Shown here one piece after another: positions 56,011-64,000 of a stretch of DNA of 64,000 bases. Both the position numbers and the translations under genes were made by a program. The notes under the pieces are model-generated. The model searched no databases and was not told the origin of the DNA. It was given only the letters and a program-made list of their open reading frames with translations. Position 1 is the stretch's first letter. Every line of letters starts with the position of its first letter. Origin of the DNA: Paenibacillus gorillae (GTDB lineage: Bacteria; Bacillota; Bacilli; Paenibacillales; Paenibacillaceae); the NCBI RefSeq assembly GCF_000513275.1, contig NZ_CBVJ010000045.1:1-64000 (forward strand). Reading direction: 5' to 3'.

Positions 56011-56042
56011 CCCAAGATCCTACCTATTAGTGCGATCTTGGG
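56011..56042 (+). terminator. Terminator of the SDR gene
   Basis: Nine-bp perfect stem CCCAAGATC/GATCTTGGG followed by TCATTCTTT, 17 bases after the stop codon. Confidence 0.7.
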
Positions 56043-56305
56043 TCATTCTTTGAAACTGCCTCCACAATTGGATCGGCTACATTCCCGATAATGCTTGAAA
56101 TGCGATCTTCTCATAATCGCCCGATAGATAACTCGTTACCCACATAGCTTAATCTCGTTGCCATTCCATAATCGGATCGAGTGATCGACTTTTTCAACAA
56201 GCAATTGGCGAAAGAGCGTCATGAAGGTACTGACCATATCGTAAAGATTGGTAATGACTTTTACTGTCCCCCTCTGCCTGCTTTCCCTTCCACTTGTTAT
56301 CTTAC
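56043..56305. other. Intergenic region without convincing gene
   Basis: An open minus-strand frame (56136-56342) has no ribosome binding site and runs through the repeated element, so it is rejected as a gene. Nothing else was seen. Confidence 0.4.
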
Positions 56306-56355
56306 AAAAAAAAACCATTCCAGAGGAGTGGTCAGCGCTCATGATGAGCGCTATA
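56306..56355 (-). repeat. Copy C (truncated) of the repeated small-RNA-like element
   Basis: Nine A, then CCATTCC/GGAGTGG hairpin, then the CAGCGCTCATGATGAGCGCT palindrome, matching the left 50 bp of the elements at 49665 and 58463. The right part with the second GGAGTGG is lost. On the minus strand it ends in a T-run and could terminate transcription. Confidence 0.65.
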
Positions 56356-56438
56356 AATTACAAACTCCATTCCTCAACCCTCCCATGATTATTCAAAAAC
56401 AATCACTTATGCTATAATCCCAAATAGGGGTGATTTCA

Positions 56439-56510
56439 TTGAATAGTGGTATTTTAGCCTGTTTTATGTTCGTTGCTTTATTTTTTCTTCTTAGGAAAAA
56501 GAAAAAGTAG
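56439..56510 (+). CDS. Tiny transmembrane peptide, type I toxin-like
   Basis: TTG 56439 follows AGGGG by eight bases, with TATAAT at 56413-56418 upstream. The 23-residue product, MNSGILACFMFVALFFLLRK plus KKK, is a single membrane helix with a basic C-terminus. This is the shape of type I toxin peptides of Bacillales (TxpA/BsrG or holin-like toxins, many ending LLFMLRKK). It lies about 85 bp from a truncated copy of the RNA-like element on the other strand. No homologue was checked. Confidence 0.45.
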   Translation: MNSGILACFMFVALFFLLRKKKK

Positions 56511-56767
56511 ACTCGGTGCGCGGTGGTGTCTTTACATCACCCAATTCCCTCGATATTCTGCCCTGCTCATTCCTTCTGTTACCCACAGGCAGTTTCATAA
56601 GACTAGCAAGACGGACATTCGTGTTCGGCACCGACACTTTCTCGATATCGTCCAATTGCAACTCTCCACATGTTTTTGATTATTCAGCCTGTCCGTTAGA
56701 GTGCATCAAATTCGTCTGCACTTATCCAACATTCGGCTGCTCCATTATCCCAAGCAACCCGAAGTTC

Positions 56768-57067
56768 CTACTCAGAAGTTCTATTCCGTTTCACTACATA
56801 CTGCTTCACAACAGTTCCGGAATCTCCTTTTCTATAATGATCGCCTTCGCGAATTATCCTACCAGAAGCATCGAATGACAGTACATACAAACTCAAGCAA
56901 TCCCGACATTCTAAATTTCTGGCTACTTGCATTTGTAATTGCCATTTTGATATTTTCCTTTCAGCTTGTTTACCATCGTTGGTGATTGCATAGTAATCTT
57001 CCACGCCATACGAATTGTGGATGTGTAGCTCCTTCCCACAAGCGCAAGTAGGCTTCACATATCCCAT
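56768..57067 (-). CDS. Hypothetical protein with cysteine pairs
   Basis: A 99-residue protein with CACGKELHIHNSYG near the start and LECRDCLSLYVLSFD in the middle; the C-x-C and C-x-x-C pairs suggest a zinc ribbon. The tail is basic. No family recognised and the ribosome binding site before ATG 57067 is weak. Confidence 0.45.
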   Translation of the reverse strand: MGYVKPTCACGKELHIHNSYGVEDYYAITNDGKQAERKISKWQLQMQVARNLECRDCLSLYVLSFDASGRIIREGDHYRKGDSGTVVKQYVVKRNRTSE

Positions 57068-57180
57068 TTAGCACCCACGGACAATTTATTCAATATGTTA
57101 TGTCACCCTTTCATCGTAGTGTTCAATACTTAATTATTTCGTGTTAAACTAAGGTAATTAACTATTTAATTTGAGAAGGA

Positions 57181-57387
57181 ATGAATGAGATAAAAAAAGT
57201 TACCTTTACCCCAAAATTCTTTATAACTATTTCTTTGATATGTGGATTAAACATTGTACTAAGTAGCTTTCGAGTAGTTTATTCGTCATTAGAATTTGTT
57301 AGATGGATAAATGTTGTAATAATTATTATTCAATCTGGGATTGTTGGCGCTTGTATAATACAATTACTTCTTTTAAAAGAGAAATAG
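57181..57387 (+). CDS. Small membrane protein
   Basis: A 68-residue ORF with two membrane segments (FFITISLICGLNIVLSSF and VVIIIIQSGIVGACIIQLLL). GAGAAGGA lies immediately before the ATG, which is closer than normal, so the start is uncertain. No family recognised. Confidence 0.45.
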   Translation: MNEIKKVTFTPKFFITISLICGLNIVLSSFRVVYSSLEFVRWINVVIIIIQSGIVGACIIQLLLLKEK

Positions 57388-57530
57388 GCTATATTAAAAT
57401 CAAGAGTTAATCGCTATTGAATATGTTGTATCACTTAAGAGTTATATTCTGTTTCACCGCTAGTATAGATTCCGCCGCATTAACGCGTTCTTGTTGATTG
57501 CCCCCACACCTGCCCTCCCACTGCTATTCA

Positions 57531-57694
57531 TTATGATTCCTCGTCGAACAACTCGACTTCATTACGACCAAAGTTAATCTCATATTGTGCAAAATCTCCG
57601 ATTTACAGCAGCACAATTTGAGTACGACTCAATCATTTCCATCCAACTCAAATTCGTGGGTATAAGGTAAACTGCTAATCATAACCCATTTCAT
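57531..57694 (-). pseudogene. Degenerate small gene
   Basis: ATG 57694 follows GGGAGGG and reads MKWVMISSLPYTHEFELDGN then TGA; after a frame change coding-like sequence resumes as GDFAQYEINFGRNEVELFDE to TAA at 57531. Two halves of a ~55-residue protein seem to be separated by a frameshift and stop. The family is not recognised. Confidence 0.35.
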
Positions 57695-57724
57695 ATGAAC
57701 ACCCTCCCAAGTTAAAACAAGAAA

Positions 57725-57749
57725 GGCGATACAGCTTATCTGCATCGCC
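57725..57749 (-). terminator. Hairpin upstream of the degenerate gene
   Basis: GGCGAT/ATCGCC stem with a 13-base loop and TTTCTTGTTTT on the minus strand. The gene it once served is not evident. Confidence 0.5.
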
Positions 57750-57958
57750 CTAGACCCTGCCAATTTCCGTTGAAATTTCTCTGCTATTTCACATCCTGGA
57801 TAATTCGTAAGATTGAGAAAATAAAGTTGCAGACTGGCGGCGGGCGTTATGCTAACGGGCAGAGCTTAGACTTTTATTAAGAAAAGAGTTGTTTGTGGTA
57901 TTATATGTAATTATAGGTTTTGAAATAAATGGATTATTTAAAAATGGGGAATCAAAAT

Positions 57959-58312
57959 ATGGAACGTAAAATTCAACTAATGGAAACCTACGTAGATATC
58001 GACTTAGGAAACTCACCCTTTTTAAAATTAGATAAAGGGTTACAAATTCCATACTCTTCAATCAAGGGAATAACAACAGGTAGACCGATACCAAATGCTT
58101 TTAAACTATATGGTGCTTTATTAGGAGGAATGAGAAATGGGTTATTTAGATCAAATGGTGGTTATCAACTGCACTTTTTTGAAAATGAGCTTGAAACTCT
58201 TCATTTAGATTTGAATAGCTTTAAAGTTGGTTTGTTCAAAATATCCAAGTTGATCATTGGTGTTGAAAATCCTGAAGAAATAAGTAAAAATATTTCCGAA
58301 AGAGTGAAGTGA
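57959..58312 (+). CDS. PH-like domain hypothetical protein
   Basis: Start placed at ATG 57959 (MERKIQLMETYVDIDL), nine bases after GGGG; an ATG at 57929 has no site. The 117-residue, beta-rich protein, with FLKLDKGLQIPYSSIKGI and ending VENPEEISKNI, has the layout of small bacterial PH-like proteins in Bacillales. No known function. It lies alone. Confidence 0.55.
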   Translation: MERKIQLMETYVDIDLGNSPFLKLDKGLQIPYSSIKGITTGRPIPNAFKLYGALLGGMRNGLFRSNGGYQLHFFENELETLHLDLNSFKVGLFKISKLIIGVENPEEISKNISERVK

Positions 58313-58462
58313 TCATTTGTTGATGAACTGTTCTTTGAACTAGAGTAACGATTTAATAATGAAATTTAGGAGTTCTTATTTCTAAATCAATGAGTTATGG
58401 ACTGATAAAATTATTCCGGATAAGAGAGTGTTCTTCAGATGAGGCTGAGGTGTTATTACACC

Positions 58463-58546
58463 AAAAAAAAACCACTCCAAGAGGAGTGGTCAGCGCTCAT
58501 GATGAGCGCTATAGATTTGGATAGGAGTGGAGAGAAACCATACTGT
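58463..58546 (-). ncRNA. Copy B of the repeated element: predicted ~84-nt small RNA
   Basis: Behind a perfect promoter (58553-58581) the minus strand would give an RNA starting near 58546. It begins with an unpaired C-rich stretch CTCTCCACTCCTATCC complementary to Shine-Dalgarno sequences, then a palindromic AGCGCT hairpin, then CCACTCC-TCTT-GGAGTGG and nine T as terminator. GGAGTGG could instead pair with the upstream CCACTCC (58524-58530 on the complement), giving two alternative folds. The near-identical copy at 49665 supports function. Function and targets are unknown. Confidence 0.6.
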
Positions 58547-58552
58547 ACTTTT

Positions 58553-58581
58553 ATTATATGTATACGCTTCCAAATTGTCAA
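58553..58581 (-). promoter_or_regulatory. Consensus sigma-A promoter of the small RNA
   Basis: On the minus strand TTGACA (58581-58576), a 17-bp spacer and TATAAT (58558-58553): a perfect match to consensus at both boxes. It points away from tyrA toward the element at 58463-58534 and no ORF follows. Confidence 0.85.
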
Positions 58582-58608
58582 TAAGCGTTTTCATTTTTTT
58601 TGAAAACG

Positions 58609-58643
58609 ATTACTCTGTTCATCTTAAAGATGAACAGAGTAAT
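58609..58643. repeat. Perfect 17-bp inverted repeat centred on the tyrA stop codon
   Basis: ATTACTCTGTTCATCTT and its exact complement with a one-base centre; the TAA of tyrA is at the centre. An adjacent CGTTTTCA/TGAAAACG hairpin (58586-58608) lies beside it. May act as terminator of the aromatic amino acid operon despite lacking a T-run on the minus strand. Confidence 0.8.
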
Positions 58644-59712
58644 TTGGAGAAAGCAGCACCAGCGCTTGGTCGAGATCCTCCTGTGTGCGGAAAGACAAAC
58701 GCAGCACGCCGGGAACATCCTCCCTGCTCTCGATGATGCGGATATTGCTTAAATTGATGCGGGCGTTACCAAGCTCAGTCGCAATCGATCCGATAATGCC
58801 AGGATGGTCCGCAACATTAACATAACATTCGTAGGTCGATAAAATAATGCCTTTACGGCGCTCCGGCATCCGTCCGCGGAATTCCCCGGCGATCTTGAAT
58901 TCCTCCTCGATCGCTTCGCCATCTTCAGATTCCAGAATGTGTACGAACTTCTCCGTCCCCGCCTGCCAGTCCTTCAACAGCTTCAAGAGCACGGTACGAT
59001 TGTTAATGAGTATATCCCGCCAAACGACCGGATCGCTGGATGCAATTCGGGTGATGTCCCGGAACCCTCCTGCCGCGAGCGACTCGTACAGCCCGTTCTC
59101 CTCGTTGTAGCCGCGAATCTGATTAACCAGCGCTACTGCAATGATATGAGGCAAATGGCTGATCGCACCAACGATCTCATCGTGGGACTCCGCATCGACG
59201 GACACGATATGCGCCTTCGTATGCACGAGAAGCGCCTTCAGCTTGTCCAATGCTTCCTCCGATGTTGTTGCATCAGGTGTCAATACGTAGAAAGCATTCT
59301 CGAACAAAATGCTCGTAGCTGCCTCTACGCCCGATTTTTCCGACCCGGCCATCGGATGTCCGCCGATGAACGAAACGCCCCGCCCGTTGAGCCGGCGGCC
59401 GCATTCCACGACGGAGGCCTTCGTGCTGCCAACGTCCGTCACGATACAGCCGGGCTTCAAATCAAGCTTGCCCAGCTCATCTACATATTGCTCCAGCATG
59501 CCCACTGGCACACAGAGAAAGATAAAGTCGGCATCCTCTGCCGCTTCCTTAAGCGAGGTCGTCGCATAATCGACGACGCCGCGCTCCATATATTTCTGTA
59601 CCGACGACTCGCGGTTGGAATAGCCGACAACCGTAAGTTCAGGCTTTCCTTTGAAGCATAATGCCAAGGAGCCGCCGATCAAGCCTACGCCAAAAATCGC
59701 TATTTTCGCCAT
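58624..59712 (-). CDS. tyrA: Prephenate dehydrogenase with C-terminal ACT domain
   Basis: A 362-residue enzyme that oxidises prephenate to 4-hydroxyphenylpyruvate for tyrosine synthesis. N-terminal NAD site IAIFGVGLIGGSLALCFKGK, catalytic-region IGGHPMAGSEKSGVEAA and the H-L-P-H-I-I-A motif are present. Residues from about 290 (ADHPGIIGSIATELGNARIN) form an ACT domain that senses tyrosine. It follows hisC by four bases. Length and order match the Bacillus trp-hisC-tyrA cluster. Confidence 0.95.
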   Translation of the reverse strand: MAKIAIFGVGLIGGSLALCFKGKPELTVVGYSNRESSVQKYMERGVVDYATTSLKEAAEDADFIFLCVPVGMLEQYVDELGKLDLKPGCIVTDVGSTKASVVECGRRLNGRGVSFIGGHPMAGSEKSGVEAATSILFENAFYVLTPDATTSEEALDKLKALLVHTKAHIVSVDAESHDEIVGAISHLPHIIAVALVNQIRGYNEENGLYESLAAGGFRDITRIASSDPVVWRDILINNRTVLLKLLKDWQAGTEKFVHILESEDGEAIEEEFKIAGEFRGRMPERRKGIILSTYECYVNVADHPGIIGSIATELGNARINLSNIRIIESREDVPGVLRLSFRTQEDLDQALVLLSPNYSVHL

Positions 59713-59716
59713 AAAA

Positions 59717-60814
59717 TTATCCGTGCACCGCCGATTCCTGAAGCACTTGCTCCAAAGCTGTCATAAACTTCTCGTTCTGTTCTTTCGTACCGATCGAGAC
59801 GCGAATATGAGTAGGGTAATAAGTCCAGCCCGCACGCGTAATAACGCCTTTGCGCAGCAGAGCGCCAAACATCTCCATCGACGGACGTTTCACGTCAACC
59901 ATAATGAAGTTGCCATGCGCTGGGAAGTAAGGAAGGCCAAGCGCGTCGAAGCGGCCTGCCATAAAGGCAATGCCTTCTGCATTTTCCTTGCGGCAGCGGT
60001 CAATGAATGCTTGGTCAGAAAGCGCTGCTTTAGCTGCAGCTTGGGCCATACGCGTCGTATTAAACGGCTCGCGGACTTGGTTAATAAACCGGATGACATC
60101 CGGATGCCCAACACCGTAGCCGATCCGCAGCGAAGCCAGTCCGTAAATTTTCGAGAATGTCCGCAGAACGAGCAGATTGCGGTAGCTGTCCAACAGCTGC
60201 AGCCCGTCCGGGAAATCAGGATCATTTACAAATTCGCAATACGCCTCGTCGAGAATGACAAGTACATGCTTAGGTACTTGATCGAGGAAGGATACTAGCT
60301 CGTCCTTCGTGACGATCGTACCTGTCGGGTTATTAGGATTGCATACCCAGATGATCTTCGTGCGGTCCGTCACTTTTGCGAGCATTGCAGGCAAATCATG
60401 CTTGCCGTTAGCCAGCGGAACCTCAATCAGTCTGGCGTTTTCGACTTCGGCGTTATGCTTATACTGGGAGAACGTCTCATCCGCCATGATCGTCTCGTCG
60501 CCAGGTGCAAGAAATGCGCGGGCAGCCATCAGAATAACTTCGCTGGAGCCCGTCCCGAAAATAATCTGATTCGTCTGAACGGACAAACGCTCAGCCAGCG
60601 CAGCAGTCAGCTCGACGCTTGCACCGTCCGGATAAATATGAGATTGCCCCATTTCCTGGATCGCCGCTGTCCGAGCTTGCTCGGAACAGCCTAGCGGATT
60701 TTCGTTGGAAGCAAGTTTAATAACTTCTGTAAGACCAAGCTCTCTCTTCACATCTTCAATCGGCTTACCCGGCTGGTAGACGGGAAGATGCACAATATTG
60801 CTTTTTGGCTGCAT
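59717..60814 (-). CDS. hisC: Histidinol-phosphate aminotransferase
   Basis: A 365-residue PLP-dependent class I/II aminotransferase with CNPNNPTGT, DEAYCEFV and the PLP lysine in TFSKIYGLASLRIGYG. In Bacillus the same enzyme works in histidine, tyrosine and phenylalanine synthesis, which explains its place between trpA and tyrA. ATG 60814 follows AGAGGTGA. A terminator lies between it and trpA, so it may have a separate promoter or receive read-through. Confidence 0.95.
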   Translation of the reverse strand: MQPKSNIVHLPVYQPGKPIEDVKRELGLTEVIKLASNENPLGCSEQARTAAIQEMGQSHIYPDGASVELTAALAERLSVQTNQIIFGTGSSEVILMAARAFLAPGDETIMADETFSQYKHNAEVENARLIEVPLANGKHDLPAMLAKVTDRTKIIWVCNPNNPTGTIVTKDELVSFLDQVPKHVLVILDEAYCEFVNDPDFPDGLQLLDSYRNLLVLRTFSKIYGLASLRIGYGVGHPDVIRFINQVREPFNTTRMAQAAAKAALSDQAFIDRCRKENAEGIAFMAGRFDALGLPYFPAHGNFIMVDVKRPSMEMFGALLRKGVITRAGWTYYPTHIRVSIGTKEQNEKFMTALEQVLQESAVHG

Positions 60815-60910
60815 GTGCCGTTCACCTCTTCATCGAATTAACTGTCTATTGCATGTCATCTATTGTCTCACATCTTCCTGCCGTTTGAAAGGGTTCGCAT
60901 TAGAAAAGAA

Positions 60911-60949
60911 AGACAGCCCTAGGGTTCTTCCGAACCTTCCGGGCTGTCT
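60911..60949 (-). terminator. Terminator between trpA and hisC
   Basis: GACAGCCC/GGGCTGTC arms with a GGTTC/GAACC inner stem, followed by TTTCTTTT on the minus strand. Confidence 0.88.
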
Positions 60950-60956
60950 CATGCGA

Positions 60957-61763
60957 TTATACCTTTAATTCGGATACGAACTCGCCGATTTGACGAAGTC
61001 CCGCCTCCCGGCTGCTAGCATCAGCCAGCAGCGGCAGCGCCTCTTCGATCTTGCGTACGATAGCACTTCCGACTACAACCCCGTCACAGGATTTGGAGAA
61101 TCGCTCAACCTGTTCGCGGCTCGAAATGCCAAAGCCTACGGCAATCGGCAGGTCGGTCGCTTCCCGCACAGTGGAGAGGAAATCGTCAATGCCGCTATGG
61201 AATTCAGCGCGAACACCCGTTACGCCAAGCGATGACACGCAGTAGACGAAACCTCTAGCCTTGCGTGAAATTTGTACGACACGGTCCTTCGATGTTGGCG
61301 CAACAAGCGGAATCAGATGGATGCCTGCCGCTTCTGCCAGCGCACGAACCTCCTCATCCTCTTCCATCGGCAAATCCGGAATAATGAGACCGCTGATCCC
61401 CTTCGTTTTCACAAGCTCCATGAAGGCTTCAAGGCCAAATTGCAGTACCGGGTTGAAATAAGTAAACAGGATGAACGGCAGCTTCACACCGGCTTGACGA
61501 GCTTTTTCTGCCGTATCGATGCAATCCCGGATCGAAATCCGATTCACCAGCGCCCGCTCTGAAGCTCTTTGAATAACAGGTCCGTCAGCAAGCGGATCGG
61601 AGTAAGGAACACCAAGCTCAATGAGATCGGCACCCGACTGCTCCAGCTGCTGAATGATCGCAATCGTCGTTTCCAGATCGGGATCTCCCGTCGTCAGAAA
61701 CGGAATGAGCGCGGTCTTGCCTTCTTCTTTCAATTTGGCAAATGTTTGATCAATGAGATTCAT
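60957..61763 (-). CDS. trpA: Tryptophan synthase alpha subunit
   Basis: Start at ATG 61763 ([16 protein letters not shown]), eight bases after GGAGG; the GTG at 61772 lies within that site. About 268 residues, TIM barrel with catalytic Glu in [20 protein letters not shown] and Asp in [11 protein letters not shown]. It splits indole-3-glycerol phosphate into indole and glyceraldehyde 3-phosphate in complex with TrpB. It overlaps the trpB end by 14 bases. Confidence 0.95.
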   Translation of the reverse strand: MNLIDQTFAKLKEEGKTALIPFLTTGDPDLETTIAIIQQLEQSGADLIELGVPYSDPLADGPVIQRASERALVNRISIRDCIDTAEKARQAGVKLPFILFTYFNPVLQFGLEAFMELVKTKGISGLIIPDLPMEEDEEVRALAEAAGIHLIPLVAPTSKDRVVQISRKARGFVYCVSSLGVTGVRAEFHSGIDDFLSTVREATDLPIAVGFGISSREQVERFSKSCDGVVVGSAIVRKIEEALPLLADASSREAGLRQIGEFVSELKV

Positions 61764-62955
61764 GCTGCTCACCTCCGAGATAACCCATAATTGCTTCTAC
61801 ATCTTTATCGCCGCGGCCGGACAAGCTGACCACGATAATCTCATCCTTCGACAGCGTTGGTGCAAGCTTCATCGTCTGTGCGATAGCATGCGCCGACTCC
61901 AGCGCCGGAATGATGCCTTCCGTACGGGAGAGAAGCTGGAGCGCCTCCAGCGCCTCGGCGTCGGTAATCGGGAAGTATTGTGCCCGTCCCGAATCTTTCA
62001 AATAGGCATGCTCCGGTCCGATACCCGGGTAGTCAAGTCCCGCCGAAATAGAATGAGCCGGCTGTACCTGGCCGAATTCGTCCTGCAGCAAGTAGCTCAA
62101 CGAACCTTGGAATACGCCATGGCTGCCTTTGGTCATCGTAGCGGCATGCTCATTCGTATCCACACCGCGGCCAGCGGCTTCCACACCAACCAGACGAACC
62201 GTTTCGTCTCCTACGAAAGGATAGAAAATGCCGATCGCATTGCTGCCGCCGCCAACCGCTGCAACGACATAGTCCGGCAAACGGCCTTCATTTTCGACGA
62301 TCTGCTTCCGCGCTTCGTCGCCAATGATACGCTGGAAATCACGTACGATCATCGGGTATGGATGAGGTCCAGTTGCCGAGCCGAGAATATAGTAAGTATC
62401 TTCGACATGGCTGACCCAGTAGCGAAGCGTCTCATTACAGGCGTCCTTCAGCGTTCTCGTGCCAGAAGTAACCGGAACGACCTCCGCGCCAAGCAATTGC
62501 ATCCGGAACACATTCAGCTGCTGCCGCTTCATATCCTCCTCGCCCATAAACACTTTGCATTCGAGGCCGAGGAGAGCCGCTACCGTTGCCGAAGCGACGC
62601 CATGCTGGCCTGCTCCCGTCTCGGCAATGATCTTCGTTTTGCCCATACGTTTCGCCAATACAGCTTGGCCAATTGTGTTATTGATTTTATGAGCGCCGGT
62701 ATGGTTCAAATCCTCACGCTTCAAGTAAACCTTCGCACCGCCCAAGTGATTGCTCAGGCGCTCTGCATAATAAAGTGAGGTTGGACGGCCCGAATATTTA
62801 TGAAGCAAATAGCAGACCTCTTCTTGAAATTCCGGATCTTTCGAATAATGATTATACGCTTCTTCCAGCTCAAGCAGTGCGTTCATCAGTGTCTCGGGAA
62901 CGTATCGTCCGCCGAACTTGCCAAAACGGCCTTTCTCATCGGGTACTTGGTTCAT
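61750..62955 (-). CDS. trpB: Tryptophan synthase beta subunit
   Basis: A 401-residue PLP enzyme with the cofactor lysine in [22 protein letters not shown] and the phosphate loop CVGG-like [11 protein letters not shown]. It condenses indole with serine to tryptophan and forms the alpha2-beta2 complex with TrpA. The start overlaps the trpF stop by four bases (ATGA), with AAAGGTGA upstream. Confidence 0.97.
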   Translation of the reverse strand: MNQVPDEKGRFGKFGGRYVPETLMNALLELEEAYNHYSKDPEFQEEVCYLLHKYSGRPTSLYYAERLSNHLGGAKVYLKREDLNHTGAHKINNTIGQAVLAKRMGKTKIIAETGAGQHGVASATVAALLGLECKVFMGEEDMKRQQLNVFRMQLLGAEVVPVTSGTRTLKDACNETLRYWVSHVEDTYYILGSATGPHPYPMIVRDFQRIIGDEARKQIVENEGRLPDYVVAAVGGGSNAIGIFYPFVGDETVRLVGVEAAGRGVDTNEHAATMTKGSHGVFQGSLSYLLQDEFGQVQPAHSISAGLDYPGIGPEHAYLKDSGRAQYFPITDAEALEALQLLSRTEGIIPALESAHAIAQTMKLAPTLSKDEIIVVSLSGRGDKDVEAIMGYLGGEQHESH

Positions 62956-63626
62956 CGCTCTATCACCTTTCCAACGAATAATCTGATTTTATTAATATCT
63001 TTATGCCCATCCGTCTCCACACCGCTGGATACGTCGATGCCATCCGGCATATAGCCGTCCAGCAGCTCCGTTACATTGCCGGGATGCAAGCCTCCCGCTA
63101 CATAGAGGGGAACACCTATGGCATTGGCCGCGTTACGGTATTCGGCGATCACTTCCCAATTAAATGCGACGCCGGTTCCGCCGCCAGCCGTATCGATCAG
63201 CACCGCATCGACTGCTCCTTCATAAGGCGCCAGCTTCTCGGAAGCCGGCTGCTGGGGAGCAGACATTTCGGGCTTGATCGAGAACACCTTCCACACGTCC
63301 ACACCGAGCTCCTGCTTGACTCTGCGGCAATAGTCGGCGGATTCCTCTCCATGCAGCTGAACAACGTCCAATCCAGCCGTGCTCACAGCATGACGCAATT
63401 CTTCCGCGCTGGCATTAACGAATACACCAACCGTTTGCGGCGGTTGACCGTCAGCGGCATGAAGCTGCTTGGCAGCCTGCACCAGCAGAGCAGCATCCTC
63501 AGGGACTACCTGCCGTTTGCTTGGTGCGAACACGAAGCCCATTTCATGGAACGGCAAGCCGTCCATCAAGCCTATCGTATCGGCATCCTTCAAGCCGCAA
63601 ATTTTAATCCGTGGCCGTTCGTTCAT
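62952..63626 (-). CDS. trpF: Phosphoribosylanthranilate isomerase
   Basis: A 224-residue TIM-barrel enzyme with catalytic Cys in KICGLKD near residue 11, [14 protein letters not shown] and the C-terminal phosphate site [11 protein letters not shown] with GIDVSSGVE. It isomerises phosphoribosylanthranilate in tryptophan synthesis. Its ATG overlaps the trpC stop (TAATG). Confidence 0.95.
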   Translation of the reverse strand: MNERPRIKICGLKDADTIGLMDGLPFHEMGFVFAPSKRQVVPEDAALLVQAAKQLHAADGQPPQTVGVFVNASAEELRHAVSTAGLDVVQLHGEESADYCRRVKQELGVDVWKVFSIKPEMSAPQQPASEKLAPYEGAVDAVLIDTAGGGTGVAFNWEVIAEYRNAANAIGVPLYVAGGLHPGNVTELLDGYMPDGIDVSSGVETDGHKDINKIRLFVGKVIER

Positions 63627-64000
63627 TACGTGTTCACCGGACCCATCAGATCGATGACGGCAGCTCCTGCGTCAGGCTGGCGCATAAAATGTTCGCCAAT
63701 CAGTACGCCTTGCGCCCCTATCGACTGTAAGTAGTCCATATCTTTTGTGCCTGCAATACCGCTTTCGCTTATGACCGTCACATTCTCCGGCATCAGTGCA
63801 ATCAACTGCTCCGTCGTGGTCAGATCTGTAACGAATGATTTCAAGTCACGGTTGTTGACACCGATGAGCGACGCTTTGTCCAGCTCCAGCACTTGCTCCA
63901 GTTCCTGCCGGTCGTGAACTTCCACTAACACGTCCATCCCTAGCGACTTGGAGATGTCGTACAACTCACTCAGCTCTTGCTTTGTCAGAATCGCTGCAAT
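63626..64000 (-). CDS. trpC: Indole-3-glycerol phosphate synthase, partial (5' end beyond window)
   Basis: The last 124 codons of trpC are present and the frame is open to the right edge. Visible motifs are VLVEVHDRQELEQVL, IGVNNRDLKSF (N-N-R-D/N-L) and VISESGIAG with GVLIGEHFMR, the phosphate-binding C-terminal strands of this TIM barrel. The internal ATG at 63964 is not the start. It lies directly before trpF in the operon. Confidence 0.95.
   Translation of the reverse strand: MAAILTKQELSELYDISKSLGMDVLVEVHDRQELEQVLELDKASLIGVNNRDLKSFVTDLTTTEQLIALMPENVTVISESGIAGTKDMDYLQSIGAQGVLIGEHFMRQPDAGAAVIDLMGPVNT

Noticed and set aside
56136..56342. 68-residue minus-strand ORF
   Set aside because: Begins inside the repeated element and lacks a ribosome binding site.
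58491..58608. Plus-strand frame beginning ATGATGAGCGCTATAGATTT in element copies A and B, as a repeated small peptide gene
   Set aside because: The frame is shared only within the element and diverges completely beyond it; the promoter and terminator point to a minus-strand RNA instead.
61753..62778. Plus-strand ORF of 341 codons opposite trpB
   Set aside because: Long antisense frame over a conserved trpB; no ribosome binding site or family motif.
1..64000. CRISPR arrays, tRNA, rRNA, prophage or intact insertion sequences
   Set aside because: No direct-repeat/spacer arrays, cloverleaf-like genes, transposase motifs or phage structural genes were found on either strand.

Overview
The window looks like a chromosome segment of a spore-forming, low-to-mid GC Firmicute, most likely Paenibacillus or a close relative. 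Evidence: two complete GerA-type spore germinant receptor operons, CotD-like coat protein, DUF3231 protein, strong AGGAGG-type ribosome binding sites with many TTG/GTG starts, a YesS-like sensor/AraC regulator in a carbohydrate ABC locus, and the Bacillus-type order trpC-trpF-trpB-trpA-hisC-tyrA. No rRNA, tRNA, CRISPR array or intact insertion sequence was seen. Species is inference.

Layout. 1-6.6 kb: PAP2 phosphatase (cut by the window edge), DinB-like protein, CotD-like coat protein, a very large hybrid histidine kinase with two kinase modules, two GNAT acetyltransferases and a frameshifted MarR regulator. 6.9-10.8 kb: a complete ECF transporter operon (S component, TudS-like desulfidase, EcfA1, EcfA2, EcfT) behind a consensus promoter and a ~220-nt leader. 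11-18 kb: small glycine/asparagine-rich protein, EamA exporter with AraC regulator, orphan Imm26 immunity protein, decayed epimerase pseudogene, and a nitronate monooxygenase/MFS pair divergent from a LysR regulator. 18-27.3 kb: two gerA-gerB-gerC operons in the same direction, separated by a TetR/atypical-SDR divergent pair. 27.6-37.4 kb: a carbohydrate-use locus on the minus strand: GH30 enzyme (frameshifted), sensor-type AraC regulator, two permeases, solute-binding lipoprotein, secreted GH30 with two C-terminal binding modules. 37.7-46.4 kb: accessory oxidoreductase/regulator modules (tandem SDR duplicates with TetR, NmrA-like protein with TetR, epimerase with AraC, DHA2-type exporter with TetR), several with visible operator palindromes. 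46.5-54.1 kb: secreted discoidin/Fn3 protein, DUF3231 protein, a ricin-lectin/aerolysin-like candidate toxin, small unknown proteins, an ankyrin protein and a TPR-SUKH protein. 54.3-58.6 kb: TetR/SDR pair with matching operators, small genes, debris and a repeated small-RNA-like element. 58.6-64 kb: tyrA, hisC, trpA, trpB, trpF and partial trpC.

The least expected signals are: (1) a ~72-bp element present at 49.67 and 58.46 kb (a shorter copy at 56.31 kb) with two hairpins and an intrinsic terminator on the minus strand; the 58.46 copy sits directly behind a perfect TTGACA-17-TATAAT promoter and so looks like an ~84-nt small RNA gene with a C-rich, anti-Shine-Dalgarno-like 5' end; the shorter copy lies beside a 23-residue type-I-toxin-like ORF. 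(2) A signal-peptide-less lectin/pore-forming toxin candidate. (3) Single-base homopolymer differences that disrupt a MarR gene, a GH30 gene and possibly the start of a TetR gene, which are either sequence errors or real contingency loci. (4) Perfect inverted repeats of 17 and 20 bp centred on the stop codons of two unrelated genes.
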